A DNA stretch of 64,000 nt from Caballeronia sp. Lep1P3 (GTDB lineage Bacteria; Pseudomonadota; Gammaproteobacteria; Burkholderiales; Burkholderiaceae), in assembly GCF_022879595.1 (NCBI RefSeq), contig NZ_CP084266.1:62001-126000 (forward strand). Direction: 5' to 3'. The notes under the pieces were generated by a model. It did not search any database, had not been told where the DNA came from, and worked only from the letters and a program-made list of their open reading frames with translations. Every line of letters begins with the position of its first letter. The stretch's first letter is position 1. This document shows positions 18,052 to 27,733 of this stretch, piece by piece. Both the position numbers and the translations under genes were made by a program.

Positions 18052-19343
18052 TGGCGGACGCATTGCTGGGCTGCATCGCGGACGATTTCACCGGCGCCAC
18101 CGATCTCGCGAACATGCTCGTGCGCGGCGGCATGCGCACCGTGCAGACCATCGGCGTGCCGGAGGTCGACGCGCGAATCGAAGCCGACGCGATCGTCGTC
18201 GCGCTGAAATCGCGCACCATTCCCGCCGCCGACGCCGTGCGCCAGTCGCTCGACGCACTGCAATGGCTGCGCGCGCAAGGCTGCCGCCAGTTCGTCTTCA
18301 AGTACTGCTCGACGTTCGATTCGACGGACGAGGGCAACATCGGCCCCGTCGCGGACGCGCTGCTCGACGCGCTCGGAAGCGACTTCACCATCGCGTGCTC
18401 CGCGTTTCCCGAAACCGGCCGCACGATCTTTCGCGGCAATCTGTTCGTCGGCGACGTGCTGCTGAGCGAATCGGGCATGGAGCATCACCCGCTCACGCCG
18501 ATGACCGACCCGAACCTCGTGCGCGTCTTGCAGCGTCAGACGCAATCGAAGGTCGGGCTGATTCGCTACGACGCGATCGCGAAGGGCGCGGACGCGGTTC
18601 GCGCGCGCATCGGCGAACTGAAGCGCGACGGCGTGCGTCTCGCGATTGCCGACGCGATCTCCGACGCCGATCTCCACACGCTCGGCGAGGCGTGCCGCGA
18701 CCTTCCGCTGATTACGGGCGGCTCGGGCATCGCGCTCGGCCTGCCGCAGAACTTCCGCGCGACGGGTCTGCTCGCGCATGCGGAGCACGCCGCCGACTTG
18801 CCCGGCATCGAAGGAAAGGCGGTCGTGCTGGCGGGCAGCGCGTCGAAAGCGACGAATGCGCAGGTCGCGCAATGGCGCGCATCGAAGCCGAGCTTGCGCA
18901 TCGACCCGCTGGCGCTCGCGCGCGGCGAACCCGTCGTCGATGAAGCAGTGGAATTCGCGCGCAATCAGACCGCGCTCATCTACGCGACGACATCGCCCGA
19001 CGAAGTGAAAGCCGTTCAAAAGGAACTCGGCGTGGAGCGCGCGGGGCAACTCGTCGAAGACGCGCTCGCGTCGATCGCGCGCCGCTTGCGCGACCACGGC
19101 GTGACGAAGTTCGTCGTCGCGGGCGGCGAGACATCGGGCGCTGTGGTGCAGGCGCTCGGCGTGCGCAGTTTGCGCATCGGGCCGCAGATCGATCCCGGCG
19201 TGCCGGCGACGCAATCCATCGGCGCGGACGACGACACCCACACACAAGCACCGCTCGCGCTCGCGCTCAAGTCCGGCAATTTCGGCGCGACGGATTTCTT
19301 CGAAAAAGCGCTGAACGCACTGAACGCGCCGAAGGCACTGTGA
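18048..19343 (+). CDS. otnK: 3-oxo-tetronate kinase (DUF1537 four-carbon acid sugar kinase)
   Basis: A 431-residue kinase of the DUF1537 family, which phosphorylates 3-oxo-tetronate to 3-oxo-tetronate 4-phosphate. The N-terminal substrate domain starts [20 protein letters not shown], with the conserved Asp pair. It continues with [18 protein letters not shown] and ends with the nucleotide-binding block [16 protein letters not shown]. Two consecutive ATG codons (18048 and 18051) follow a GAAGGGAG ribosome site; either may be used. The gene overlaps ltnD and the decarboxylase gene otnC, a tight operon that supports the assignment. Confidence 0.93.
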   Translation: MMADALLGCIADDFTGATDLANMLVRGGMRTVQTIGVPEVDARIEADAIVVALKSRTIPAADAVRQSLDALQWLRAQGCRQFVFKYCSTFDSTDEGNIGPVADALLDALGSDFTIACSAFPETGRTIFRGNLFVGDVLLSESGMEHHPLTPMTDPNLVRVLQRQTQSKVGLIRYDAIAKGADAVRARIGELKRDGVRLAIADAISDADLHTLGEACRDLPLITGGSGIALGLPQNFRATGLLAHAEHAADLPGIEGKAVVLAGSASKATNAQVAQWRASKPSLRIDPLALARGEPVVDEAVEFARNQTALIYATTSPDEVKAVQKELGVERAGQLVEDALASIARRLRDHGVTKFVVAGGETSGAVVQALGVRSLRIGPQIDPGVPATQSIGADDDTHTQAPLALALKSGNFGATDFFEKALNALNAPKAL

Positions 19344-19984
19344 TGGCATCGACCGAAACGCTGATCCGCGAGGAAATCTGCATCACGGGCAAGAGCCTGT
19401 ACGAGCGCCGCTATACGGTCGGGAGCGCGGGCAACATCAGCGCGCGTCTCGACGACGGCTGGCTCATCACGCCGACCGACGCCTGTCTCGGCCGGCTCGA
19501 TCCGAACGACATCGCGAAAGTCGATTTCGACGGCAATCACGTGTCGGGCGGACGGCCGTCGAAGACGCTCGCGCTGCATCGCCGCATCTACGAAAACAAC
19601 GGACAGACGCGCGGCGTCGTGCATACGCATTCGACGCATCTCGTCGCGCTCACGCTCGCGGGCGTCTGGCGCGCCGGCGACGTGCTGCCGCCCATCACGC
19701 CGTACTACGTGATGAAAGTCGGCCATGTGCCGCTGATTCCGTATCGCAGGCCGGGAGACCCCGCCGTCGCCGAAGAAGTCGCGGCGCTCGCCTCGACCGT
19801 GCGCGCCGTGCTGCTGGAACGGCTCGGGCCGGTCGTGTGGGAGAAGTCGGTCTCGCACGCGTCGTATGCGCTCGAAGAACTGGAAGAAACCGCGCAACTC
19901 TATCTTTCGACGACGCCGCGCCCCGAGCCTTTGCCCGACGCCGCCATCGACGAATTGCGCACGCTGTTCGGCGCACGCTGGTAG
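19343..19984 (+). CDS. otnC: 3-oxo-tetronate 4-phosphate decarboxylase (class II aldolase family)
   Basis: A 213-residue member of the class II aldolase/adducin family. It has the phosphate-binding [18 protein letters not shown] segment, a catalytic Glu region DDGNG-like replaced by [17 protein letters not shown], the zinc histidines in [13 protein letters not shown], and a third conserved His near residue 174 ([11 protein letters not shown]). In this pathway it converts 3-oxo-tetronate 4-phosphate to dihydroxyacetone phosphate and CO2. The ATG at 19343 overlaps the kinase stop; the GTG at 19340 is an alternative. Confidence 0.9.
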   Translation: MASTETLIREEICITGKSLYERRYTVGSAGNISARLDDGWLITPTDACLGRLDPNDIAKVDFDGNHVSGGRPSKTLALHRRIYENNGQTRGVVHTHSTHLVALTLAGVWRAGDVLPPITPYYVMKVGHVPLIPYRRPGDPAVAEEVAALASTVRAVLLERLGPVVWEKSVSHASYALEELEETAQLYLSTTPRPEPLPDAAIDELRTLFGARW

Positions 19985-20025
19985 CCGCCGGACCGCAACG
20001 ACAACACGCCCAAGGAGAACTCGCG

Positions 20026-20814
20026 ATGCCCCGCTTCGCCGCCAATCTGACGATGATGTACACCGAACACGCGTTCCTCGACCGCTTCGCCGCCGCCGCG
20101 AAGGACGGCTTCGAGGCCGTGGAATTCCTGTTCCCGTATGACTTTCCCGCCGCCGACATCAAGGCGCGGCTCGCGGACAACGGACTCACGCAGGCGCTCT
20201 TCAACGCGCCGCCCGGCGACTGGGCGGCGGGCGAGCGCGGCATCGCGTCGTTGCCGGGGCGCGAGGACGAATTCCGCCAGAGCGTCGACAAGGCGCTCGA
20301 ATACACGGCGCTTCTCGGCAATAAGAAGCTGCATGTGATGGCGGGCCTGATCGCGCCGGACCAGCCGCGCGAAGCGCATCGCGCGGTGTATCTGAAGAAC
20401 GTGGAATACGCGGCGAAGGCGGCGCAATCGGCGGGCGTCGGCATCGTGCTGGAGCCGATCAACACGCGCGATATTCCCGGCTTCTTCCTGAATCGTCAGG
20501 ACGAAGCGCAAGCCATTTGCGACGAAATCGGCGCGCCGAATCTGCAAGTGCAGTTCGACATCTATCACTGCCAGATCGTCGAAGGCGATATCGCCGTCAA
20601 GCTCAAGCGCGACATGAAGCGGCCGAACGCGGGCATCGGGCACATCCAAATTGCGGGCGTGCCGGATCGCAACGAGCCGGATATCGGCGAACTCAACTAT
20701 CCGTATCTCTTCGATCTGATCGACTCGCTCGGCTACGACGGATGGATCGGCTGCGAATACCGGCCGAAAGCGGCGACGTCCGACGGCCTCGGCTGGCTCA
20801 AGCCGTATCTCTGA
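20026..20814 (+). CDS. otnI: 2-oxo-tetronate isomerase (hydroxypyruvate isomerase family)
   Basis: A 262-residue TIM-barrel isomerase of the Hyi/OtnI family. Typical landmarks are [20 protein letters not shown] at the start, the metal-binding glutamate in [15 protein letters not shown] (about residue 142), [13 protein letters not shown] and the final glutamate in IGCEYRPKA. In acid-sugar clusters it converts 2-oxo-tetronate to 3-oxo-tetronate, linking the dehydrogenases to the kinase. AAGGAGA precedes the ATG at 20026; the frame is open upstream, but that part only shadows otnC. Genes of this family are also annotated as hydroxypyruvate isomerase; the neighbours decide here. Confidence 0.92.
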   Translation: MPRFAANLTMMYTEHAFLDRFAAAAKDGFEAVEFLFPYDFPAADIKARLADNGLTQALFNAPPGDWAAGERGIASLPGREDEFRQSVDKALEYTALLGNKKLHVMAGLIAPDQPREAHRAVYLKNVEYAAKAAQSAGVGIVLEPINTRDIPGFFLNRQDEAQAICDEIGAPNLQVQFDIYHCQIVEGDIAVKLKRDMKRPNAGIGHIQIAGVPDRNEPDIGELNYPYLFDLIDSLGYDGWIGCEYRPKAATSDGLGWLKPYL

Positions 20815-20834
20815 ACGAAGCGGAGCGATCGAAC

Positions 20835-21800
20835 ATGAAAATTCTCATTACCGGCGGCGCGGGCTTTCTCGGTCAGCGGCTCGCGAAGCGCCTGCTCGAA
20901 CGCGGCACGCTCGACGGCCAGCCCGTCACGGAACTCGTGCTGCTCGACGTCGCGCGTCCCGCCGACGCGACGCTCCTGTCCGACGCGCGCGTGCGCGCCG
21001 AAACCGGCGATATTTCGGATCGCGCGGTGCTGGACCGCCTGATCGATACGGACACGCAGGCGATCTTCCATCTCGCGGCCATCGTGTCGGGCCAGGCGGA
21101 AGCCGACTTCGATCTCGGCATGCGCATCAATCTCGATGCATCGCGCGCGCTGCTCGAAGCGTGCCGCAGCGCGGGGCACGCGCCGCGCGTCGTGTTCACG
21201 AGCTCGGTCGCGGTCTATGGCGGCACGCTGCCCGACGTCGTTCAGGACGACACCGCGCTCAATCCGCAATCGTCGTATGGAACGCAAAAGGCGATCGCCG
21301 AATTGCTGCTCTGCGACTATGCGCGGCGCGGCTTCGTCGATGGCCGCGTGCTGCGGCTGCCGACCATCAGCGTGCGTCCCGGCAAGCCGAACGCGGCGGC
21401 GTCGTCGTTCGCGAGCGGCATCATTCGCGAGCCGCTGAACGGCGAACGCTCGACGTGTCCCGTCGACGGCGAAACGCGGCTCTGGCTGCTGTCGCCCCAA
21501 AGCGCGATCGATGCGCTGATCGCCGGCTGCGAACTCGACCGCGCGACGCTCGGCAATCGTCCGGTCGTGAATCTGCCGGGCTTGTCGGTGAGCGTGAACG
21601 AGATGGTCGCGGCGCTGCGCGAAGTGGCCGGCGACGAAGCCGTCGCGCGCATCGACTGGCAGCGCGACGAGCGCATCGGGAAGATCGTCGAAAGCTGGCC
21701 GGGCGCGTGGAACACGTCGCGCGCCGAGCAACTCGGTCTCACGGGCGACGCGTCGTTCGCGGACGTCATCCGCGCCTACATCAGCGAGCAGCGCGCCTGA
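20835..21800 (+). CDS. denD: D-erythronate dehydrogenase (NAD-dependent epimerase/dehydratase family)
   Basis: A 321-residue short-chain-type dehydrogenase. It has the NAD motif ITGGAGFLGQRLAKRLLE, the catalytic Ser and Tyr-x-x-x-Lys (FTSSVAVYGG and SSYGTQKAIAE) and a substrate stretch LRLPTISVRPGKPNAAASSF. DenD oxidises D-erythronate to 2-oxo-tetronate, which then enters the same isomerase, kinase and decarboxylase route. Having both ltnD and denD means the operon can use both L-threonate and D-erythronate, products of ascorbate and of sugar oxidation. No dedicated transporter gene is present in the operon. Confidence 0.9.
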   Translation: MKILITGGAGFLGQRLAKRLLERGTLDGQPVTELVLLDVARPADATLLSDARVRAETGDISDRAVLDRLIDTDTQAIFHLAAIVSGQAEADFDLGMRINLDASRALLEACRSAGHAPRVVFTSSVAVYGGTLPDVVQDDTALNPQSSYGTQKAIAELLLCDYARRGFVDGRVLRLPTISVRPGKPNAAASSFASGIIREPLNGERSTCPVDGETRLWLLSPQSAIDALIAGCELDRATLGNRPVVNLPGLSVSVNEMVAALREVAGDEAVARIDWQRDERIGKIVESWPGAWNTSRAEQLGLTGDASFADVIRAYISEQRA

Positions 21801-22003
21801 TGCCTGACGCTCACGCATGGCGCCGCGCGGGCTGCGCGGTGTCATGCTTACATCTCCGTTTCCGCGCTACACTCATCCCTTAAATGTGACGAAGGCCGCA
21901 GCGGACCCTGGGCATTCGATGCCCGTCTCTCCCTGATCCCGCCGCTCTCGCGCGGCAAGCGCCTCGCCACGTCAATATGCCGTCGCGCACGCGGGAGATT
22001 CCC

Positions 22004-23098
22004 ATGCTGCTCCATCAGCTAGTCGATCGTTTCGGCCCGGCGATCGTTTTCGTCAACGTCATGGGCTCCGCGCTCGGGCTGCCCGTGCCCGCGATGCCGA
22101 CGATGATCGTCGTCGGCGCGTCCATCGCGCTGATGGCCGTGAACGGCGCGGCGTTCTGGCCGCCGCTCGTCGGCGTGCTGTGCGTCGCGGTGGCGGGCGG
22201 CGTTATCGGCGATCTCGTCTGGTTCCAGGGCGGGCGCAAGTACGGCGACCGCACGCTCAAGACCATCTGCAAGCTGTCCTTGTCGCGCGATACCTGCGTG
22301 AAGCAGACCGAACGCTTCTTCGGTCGCTGGGGCGTGCGGATTCTGCTCGTCGCGAAGTTCATCCCCGGTCTTTCGCTCGTGTCGGTGCCGCTCGCCGGCG
22401 CGATGGGCGTGCGCCTGCGCAGCTTCGTCGCGCACGACGGCGCGGGCATCGCGCTCTGGGGCGCGGTCGGCCTGGCCGTTGGCGTGATCTTCGCGGCCGA
22501 GCTGGAGATGGTCTTCGCGATGATCTCGCGGCTCGGGCGGCAGGCGGTGATGGTCGTCGCCGTGCTGCTCGCGATCTACGTGGCGTATCGCTGGTGGCGT
22601 CGCCGCGCGCTGATGGCAACGCTCGAGAAGGCGCGCATCACCGTGGACGATCTCTACGCGCTGATGCACGGCGAGCCGCTGCCCGTGATCTTCGACATCC
22701 GTTCGCCCGAGAAGCGCATGCTCGATCCCTTCGCCATTCCCGGCGCGGTCTTCGCCGACGAGCGCGAGCTGCAGAAGATCATCGAGGGCTACGACAAGTC
22801 GCGCAAGCTCGTCATTTACTGCTCGTGTCCGAACGAAGTATCGGCGGCGTGGATGGCGAAAACCCTGCGCGACGCGGGCTTCAACGACGTGCTCCCCCTT
22901 ACCGGCGGACTGGACGCCTGGCGGCTCGCCGGCTTCGATGTCGCGAAGCTGACCGAGTTCGGCGAACTGGTCGCGGCCACGCCCGAGGAAGCGGAGCAGC
23001 TCGCGGCCACCTGTTCGCTGCCCCTCGTGCAGCAGGCGGCTGCGGCGTCGCTGCATGAGGCCGGCCTGCCGCACGTACCTCACGGAGATCGCGCATGA
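22004..23098 (+). CDS. DedA-family membrane protein fused to a rhodanese domain
   Basis: A 364-residue fusion. Residues about 1-200 form a DedA/VTT (SNARE-associated) membrane domain with several hydrophobic spans, the GDLVWFQGGRKYGDR motif and FGRWGVRILLVAKFIPGLSLVSVPLAGAMG. After a basic stretch (YRWWRRRALM) comes a rhodanese-like domain with DIRSPEKRML and a likely catalytic Cys273 in IYCSCPNEVSAAWMA; Cys275 gives a CxC arrangement. The start at 22004 has GGAGAT upstream and is preferred to 21977. The last codons overlap the start of the cNMP-TrxR-like gene by four bases, so the two proteins are coupled and may share a sulphur or redox task at the inner membrane. Confidence 0.88.
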   Translation: MLLHQLVDRFGPAIVFVNVMGSALGLPVPAMPTMIVVGASIALMAVNGAAFWPPLVGVLCVAVAGGVIGDLVWFQGGRKYGDRTLKTICKLSLSRDTCVKQTERFFGRWGVRILLVAKFIPGLSLVSVPLAGAMGVRLRSFVAHDGAGIALWGAVGLAVGVIFAAELEMVFAMISRLGRQAVMVVAVLLAIYVAYRWWRRRALMATLEKARITVDDLYALMHGEPLPVIFDIRSPEKRMLDPFAIPGAVFADERELQKIIEGYDKSRKLVIYCSCPNEVSAAWMAKTLRDAGFNDVLPLTGGLDAWRLAGFDVAKLTEFGELVAATPEEAEQLAATCSLPLVQQAAAASLHEAGLPHVPHGDRA

Positions 23099-24885
23099 GC
23101 ACCGCGCCGGACAGCAAGCACAACGAGCCGATGCCGGATGTCGTCGCGTGGAGTCCGGGCATGCCGCCGCCCGACGATTCCAGCGCCGCGCAAGGCGCGC
23201 CCGCGCCCGATGGCGACAGCGCGCCGTTCTCGCCGCTGCACACGCGCGCGCATCAGATGTTTCCGCGCCTGACCGATGACGAAATCAAGCGCACGAGCCG
23301 CTTCGGGACGGCGGCGCGCTGGCGTGCGGGCGACTGGATGTTCCGCATGGGCGATGCGGGCCGCGGCATGGTCATCATCCTGAAGGGGCGCGTGCGCGTC
23401 ACCCGGCGCGATGCGCTCGGCAGTTCGCATCTCATCGGCGAACACGGGCCGGGGCATTTCATGGCCGAAGTCGCGCAGCTTTCCGGCAAGCCGTGTCTCG
23501 TCGACGGCATGGCGGCCGAGGATGTCGAAGGCATCGTGGTGCCGCCGGAGCGGTTGCGCGCGCTGCTCGTCGCGGAGGCGGAACTCGGCGAGCGCATCAT
23601 GCGCGCGCTGATTTTGCGGCGCGTCGGGCTGATCGAGAAGGGCAGCGGGCCGGTGCTGCTCGGCCAGTCCGACGATGGCCGGCTCGTTTCGCTGCAAGGC
23701 TTCCTGCGGCGCAACGGCTATCCGCACACGGTCATCGACGCCTGCTCGGACCCGGACGCCATCGCGCTGCTCGAACGCATTTCGGCATCGACCGCGGATT
23801 TTCCGCTCGTCATCTGTCCGGATGGCACCGTGCTGCGCGCGCCCGACGAGAATCAGGTCGCGACGCAGCTCGGCTGGCTGCCGGAATTCGATTCCGAGCA
23901 TGTTTATGACGTCGCTGTCGTCGGCGCGGGGCCGGCGGGTCTCGCGACGGCGGTGTACGCGGCATCCGAAGGGCTTTCGGTGGCCGTGTTCGATTGCCGC
24001 GCGCCGGGCGGACAGGCGGGCGCGAGTTCGCGCATCGAGAACTATCTCGGCTTTCCGACCGGCATCTCGGGTCAGGCGCTCGCGGGGCGCGCGTTCGTGC
24101 AGGCGCAGAAGTTCGGCGCGCATATCGCGATTCCGACGCGCATCAAGGCGCTGCACTGCGGGGCATCGCCGATTCAGATCGAACTCGAAAACGGCACGCG
24201 CGTGACGACGCGAACGGTCGTGGTCGCGTCGGGCGCGGCGTATCGGCGGCCGGCCATCGAAGGGCTGGAACGCTACGAAGGGCGCGGCACGTACTACTGG
24301 GCGTCGCCGGTCGAGGCGAAGCTCTGCAAGAACGCGGAAGTGGTGCTGGTCGGCGGCGGGAATTCGGCGGGACAGGCCGTCGTGTATCTCGCCACGCACG
24401 CTAAGCACGTTCATGTGCTGGTGCGCGGCGGCGGGCTGGCGGCGAGCATGTCGCATTATCTGGTCGAGCGCATCGGCTCGTTGCCGAACGTGACGGTTCG
24501 CACGCATACGCAGATCACGTCGCTCGAAGGCGATGACCGCGCGCTCACCGCCATCCACTGCAAGACGCCGGATGGACCGCTCACGCTCGAATCGCGGCAT
24601 CTGTTTCTCTTCACCGGCGCCGACCCGAATACGGACTGGTTGCGCGATTGCAGCGTGAACGTCGATGGAAAGGGCTTCGTGCTGACCGGCCCCGAGGCGC
24701 ATGGCGGACGCACGCAGGGCGTGATGGGACTGGAGACGAGCGTGCCGGGCGTGTTCGCCATCGGCGACGTGCGGTCCAGTTCGACGAAGCGCGTCGCGGC
24801 GGCGGTGGGCGAGGGCGCGGCGGTCGTCGCGCAGATTCACGCGCTGCTCGCGCAACGCGAGGCGATGGGCGTCGCGCAGACTTGA
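23095..24885 (+). CDS. Cyclic-nucleotide-binding / thioredoxin-like / TrxR-like fusion oxidoreductase
   Basis: A 596-residue three-part protein. Residues about 55-175 form a cyclic nucleotide-binding fold (KGRVRVTRRD; GPGHFMAEVAQLSGKP) with a degenerate phosphate cassette. Residues about 188-258 are a thioredoxin-like insert (FLRRNGYPHTVIDACSDPD; FPLVICPDGTVLRAPD). From 270 on is a thioredoxin reductase-like flavoprotein: FAD motif VVGAGPAGLA, CRAPGGQAGASSRIENYLGF, NADPH motif LVGGGNSAGQA and VFAIGDVRSSSTKRVAAAVGEG. Where TrxB has its CxxC, this has TYYWASPVEAKLC, so it cannot reduce thioredoxin in the usual way. It is coupled to the DedA-rhodanese gene. Function unknown; regulated electron transfer is an inference. 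Confidence 0.87.
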   Translation: MSTAPDSKHNEPMPDVVAWSPGMPPPDDSSAAQGAPAPDGDSAPFSPLHTRAHQMFPRLTDDEIKRTSRFGTAARWRAGDWMFRMGDAGRGMVIILKGRVRVTRRDALGSSHLIGEHGPGHFMAEVAQLSGKPCLVDGMAAEDVEGIVVPPERLRALLVAEAELGERIMRALILRRVGLIEKGSGPVLLGQSDDGRLVSLQGFLRRNGYPHTVIDACSDPDAIALLERISASTADFPLVICPDGTVLRAPDENQVATQLGWLPEFDSEHVYDVAVVGAGPAGLATAVYAASEGLSVAVFDCRAPGGQAGASSRIENYLGFPTGISGQALAGRAFVQAQKFGAHIAIPTRIKALHCGASPIQIELENGTRVTTRTVVVASGAAYRRPAIEGLERYEGRGTYYWASPVEAKLCKNAEVVLVGGGNSAGQAVVYLATHAKHVHVLVRGGGLAASMSHYLVERIGSLPNVTVRTHTQITSLEGDDRALTAIHCKTPDGPLTLESRHLFLFTGADPNTDWLRDCSVNVDGKGFVLTGPEAHGGRTQGVMGLETSVPGVFAIGDVRSSSTKRVAAAVGEGAAVVAQIHALLAQREAMGVAQT

Positions 24886-24897
24886 CTGCCTGTTGAC

Positions 24898-26298
24898 TTA
24901 CACGCGCGCCGGAAAGCGCAGCGTGAATTCGATCCACCCGTCCGGCGTGCATGCAGCCGAGGCGCTGCCGCCGTGCATGCGCATGATCGCCTGAACGATG
25001 GAAAGCCCGAGCCCGCTCGATTCCGTCCACTGGCTGCGCGCCGCGTCGCCGCGATAGAAGCGGTCGAAGAGCCGCGCGAGTTCTTCATCGCGGATCGGCG
25101 CGCCGCGATTTCCCACGACGATGCGCGCGCCCGCCGCATCCGCGTGGCCCGCGAGACGCACGACGGTGCCCGCCGTCGCATACCGCACCGCATTCACGAC
25201 GACGTTGCCGATCGCGCGCCGGCACATGATCGCGTTCGCGTGCATGTCGCCGCTGGCGTCGATGGCGAACGCAATGCGACGCTCTTCCGCGATGCCCTCG
25301 AAATACGCCGCGATGGTTTCGAGTTCTTCCCGGATGTCGAGCCGCTCGCGCTCGATGTCCTGCTGCCCGTCATCGGCCTGCGCGAGAAACAGAATGTTCT
25401 GGGCGATGCGCGCAAGCCGCTCCAGTTCCTCCAGATTCGATTCGAGCACGCTCCGGTATTCCGCCACGCTGCGCTCGTGCGCGAGCGTCACTTGCGTCTC
25501 GCCGATCAACACGCCGATCGGCGTGCGGACTTCGTGCGCGAGATCCGCCGAGAATTGCAGCAGACGTTCGTAGCCGTTTTCCAGGCGATCGAGCATCGCG
25601 TTGAACGATGCGGCGAGGCTTTGCAATTCCGCCGGCGCGTGCGCCACGTCGAGCCGCGCGGACATGCGGTTCGGCGTGATTTCGGCGGCTTTGCCGGCCA
25701 TCAGCTTGAGCGGCATGAGACCGCGGCTCGTGACCCAGTACGCGAGCAGCATCGTCACCAGCACCGCGCCGATGACCGTCAGCCACACGCGTTCGAGATA
25801 CGCCGAGAGCACGCGCGCTTCCTGCGTCATCACGTGCGCCGCGATGATCTCGACCACTTCGCCGCTATCGCCGATGCGCGCCTGCGCCCCGAGCCAGCGC
25901 ATGCGCACGCCATCGGCGCGCGTGCCTTCGTAGAGATCGTCCAGTCCGACCGCGCGGCTCACCGGCACGATATCGAGCGGCGGCAGCGGCATGCGTTCGG
26001 GATTCACGTTGATGAAAGGCGCGGCGCCCGCGCGCCGAAAGAGAATCACGTCCTGCCGGTCGCCGAGCATCGTTTCGAAAAGCCTCGGGCGCGCTTCGAT
26101 TTCGTTGATCGTGTAAAGGTCGTGCAGCAGCGAGCGAAAGTGTTCGACGCGGCCGATCAATTGATAGTCGGCGCGCGTGGAAAGCGCCGAATTCGTCGCC
26201 TGATAAAGCGACGCGCCGACCATGCCGACCACCACGCAGACGATCGCCGCGAACGAAAGCGCGATGCGTACCGCGAGCGAGCGCGAAGGCCGGTTCAA
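24898..26298 (-). CDS. Two-component sensor histidine kinase (CusS/heavy-metal type)
   Basis: A 466-residue inner-membrane kinase. A transmembrane segment at about 10-30 is followed by a periplasmic sensor region of roughly 140 residues, then a second span at about 171-190, a HAMP linker, a HisKA domain with the phosphorylated His255 ([14 protein letters not shown]) and an ATPase domain. The last carries N-box [20 protein letters not shown] and [14 protein letters not shown]. Architecture and the [10 protein letters not shown] box match the CusS/CopS/HprS group that senses copper or oxidants. It overlaps its response regulator by four bases and lies next to a molybdoenzyme operon, as hprRS lies beside msrPQ in E. 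coli. Confidence 0.93.
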   Translation of the reverse strand: MNRPSRSLAVRIALSFAAIVCVVVGMVGASLYQATNSALSTRADYQLIGRVEHFRSLLHDLYTINEIEARPRLFETMLGDRQDVILFRRAGAAPFINVNPERMPLPPLDIVPVSRAVGLDDLYEGTRADGVRMRWLGAQARIGDSGEVVEIIAAHVMTQEARVLSAYLERVWLTVIGAVLVTMLLAYWVTSRGLMPLKLMAGKAAEITPNRMSARLDVAHAPAELQSLAASFNAMLDRLENGYERLLQFSADLAHEVRTPIGVLIGETQVTLAHERSVAEYRSVLESNLEELERLARIAQNILFLAQADDGQQDIERERLDIREELETIAAYFEGIAEERRIAFAIDASGDMHANAIMCRRAIGNVVVNAVRYATAGTVVRLAGHADAAGARIVVGNRGAPIRDEELARLFDRFYRGDAARSQWTESSGLGLSIVQAIMRMHGGSASAACTPDGWIEFTLRFPARV

Positions 26299-26966
26299 GC
26301 GTCTTCCCCGAACGAATAGCCGATGCTGCGCACCGTGTGAATGAGCTTCACGTCGAACGGATTGTCGATCTTCGCGCGCAGACGTTTGACTGCGACATCG
26401 ACCACGTTGGTGTCGCTATCGAAGTTCATGTCCCACACTTCGGACGCGATGAGCGTGCGCGACAGCGCCTCGCCCTGACGCTTGCAGAAGAGATGCAGCA
26501 GCGCGAATTCCTTGTTCGTGAGCACGATGTCGATGCCCTTGCGCGTGACCTTGCGGCGCAAAACATCGACATGCAGATCGGCAATCTGGAAGGTATCGGA
26601 TTCGCGCATCACGCCGCGGCGCAGCAGCGTGCGAATGCGCAGCACGAGTTCGGTGAACGAAAACGGCTTGACGAGGTAATCGTCCGCGCCGAGTTCGAGG
26701 CCGTGAATGCGGTCGGAGACGTGGTCACGCGCCGTGAGAAAAATGACAGGCAAGTCACGCTTTGCGCGCAATGCGGCCATCACTTGCCATCCGTCGATGC
26801 CGGGCAGCATCACGTCGAGCACGATCAGTTCGTAGGCGTTCGCCAGCGCCTGATGCAGACCGTCCGTGCCGTTGCGCACGAGATCGACCTGATAGCCGGA
26901 CTCGATGAGCCCTTTTTTCAGGTAGTCGCCGGTCTTGCGGTCGTCTTCGATCACGAGGATGGTCAT
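26295..26966 (-). CDS. OmpR-family response regulator (CusR/HprR type)
   Basis: A 223-residue DNA-binding regulator with a receiver domain (Glu-Asp-Asp near residue 8, phospho-acceptor Asp51 in [14 protein letters not shown], Lys in YLVKPFSF) and a C-terminal winged helix ([43 protein letters not shown]). The start at 26966 gives the family beginning MTILVIEDD; in-frame ATGs at 26984 and 26999 would add a few residues, and no start has a strong ribosome site. It is divergent from the cytochrome b/molybdoprotein operon, with a CusR-like inverted repeat in between that is its likely binding site. Confidence 0.93.
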   Translation of the reverse strand: MTILVIEDDRKTGDYLKKGLIESGYQVDLVRNGTDGLHQALANAYELIVLDVMLPGIDGWQVMAALRAKRDLPVIFLTARDHVSDRIHGLELGADDYLVKPFSFTELVLRIRTLLRRGVMRESDTFQIADLHVDVLRRKVTRKGIDIVLTNKEFALLHLFCKRQGEALSRTLIASEVWDMNFDSDTNVVDVAVKRLRAKIDNPFDVKLIHTVRSIGYSFGEDA

Positions 26967-27030
26967 GCGCGCGGGCTTCGTCATTAACGTTGATGCCATT
27001 CTAGCCAGCGTCTTCGCGCGCCTCGCCGAT

Positions 27031-27048
27031 GATGACAAAAAAGTCATC
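27031..27048. promoter_or_regulatory. CusR/HprR-like box between the two-component system and the molybdoenzyme operon
   Basis: GATGAC-AAAAAA-GTCATC, a perfect 6-base inverted repeat with a 6-base spacer; a third GTCATC copy is at 27054-27059. It resembles the known CusR box, whose halves are ATGACAA and TTGTCAT. It sits 65 bases from the response regulator start and 88 from the cytochrome b start, a position suited to controlling both directions. Confidence 0.6.
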
Positions 27049-27135
27049 GAGTCGTCATCGATGGATCAGCGCCGCGCCGCTAGCATGCGATTCATGCTCG
27101 CTAACCTATCCCCCTAACGCATCGCGAGGCCCGAC

Positions 27136-27729
27136 GTGCAGCAACGAACGCTTCAGCCGCTATGGCTGCGCATCACGCACTGGCTCAACGCGCTTGCCAT
27201 CGTCGTCATGGTGACGAGTGGCTGGCAAATCTACGACGCATCGCCGATCTTCAAGGGCTTCACGTTTCCTTCGTCGATCACGCTCGGCGGCTGGCTCGGC
27301 GGCGCGCTGCAATGGCACTTCGCCGCGATGTGGCTCCTCGTCGTCAACTTCATCGTCTACGTTGCGATGAACCTTGCGACCGGCCGCTTTCGCGAGCGCA
27401 TGTTTCCGTTGAGCATCAAAAGCGTGATACGCGATGCGCTCGCCGCATTGCGCGGCAAGCTCGGCCACGATGACCTCGCGCATTACAACGCCGTGCAGAA
27501 GCTAGCGTATCTCGCGGTGATCGTCGATATCGTCGTGATCGTGCTGTCGGGCCTCGTCGTGTGGAAGTCCGTGCAGTTCCCGTTGCTTCGCACGCTCATG
27601 GGCGGCTACGACAATGCCCGCGTCGTGCATTTCTTCGGCATGAGTTTTCTGGTTGCGTTCGTGGCGCTGCACGTCGCGATGGTCGCGCTCGTGCCGCGTT
27701 CGCTCCTGCTGATGATAAGAGGACGTTGA
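27136..27729 (+). CDS. Cytochrome b561-type membrane subunit
   Basis: A 197-residue inner-membrane protein with four to five hydrophobic helices, in the family of hydrogenase/formate dehydrogenase/thiosulfate reductase cytochrome b subunits. Candidate haem ligands are His15 (LRITHWLNALAIV), the His in GALQWHFAAMWLLVVNF, and the two in RVVHFFGMSFLVAFVALHV. Translation starts at a GTG (27136). It lies four bases before a periplasmic molybdoprotein gene, so its role is probably to pass electrons from the quinone pool to that enzyme, as MsrQ does for MsrP, although it is not itself an MsrQ sequence. Confidence 0.88.
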   Translation: MQQRTLQPLWLRITHWLNALAIVVMVTSGWQIYDASPIFKGFTFPSSITLGGWLGGALQWHFAAMWLLVVNFIVYVAMNLATGRFRERMFPLSIKSVIRDALAALRGKLGHDDLAHYNAVQKLAYLAVIVDIVVIVLSGLVVWKSVQFPLLRTLMGGYDNARVVHFFGMSFLVAFVALHVAMVALVPRSLLLMIRGR

Positions 27730-27733
27730 AGCC

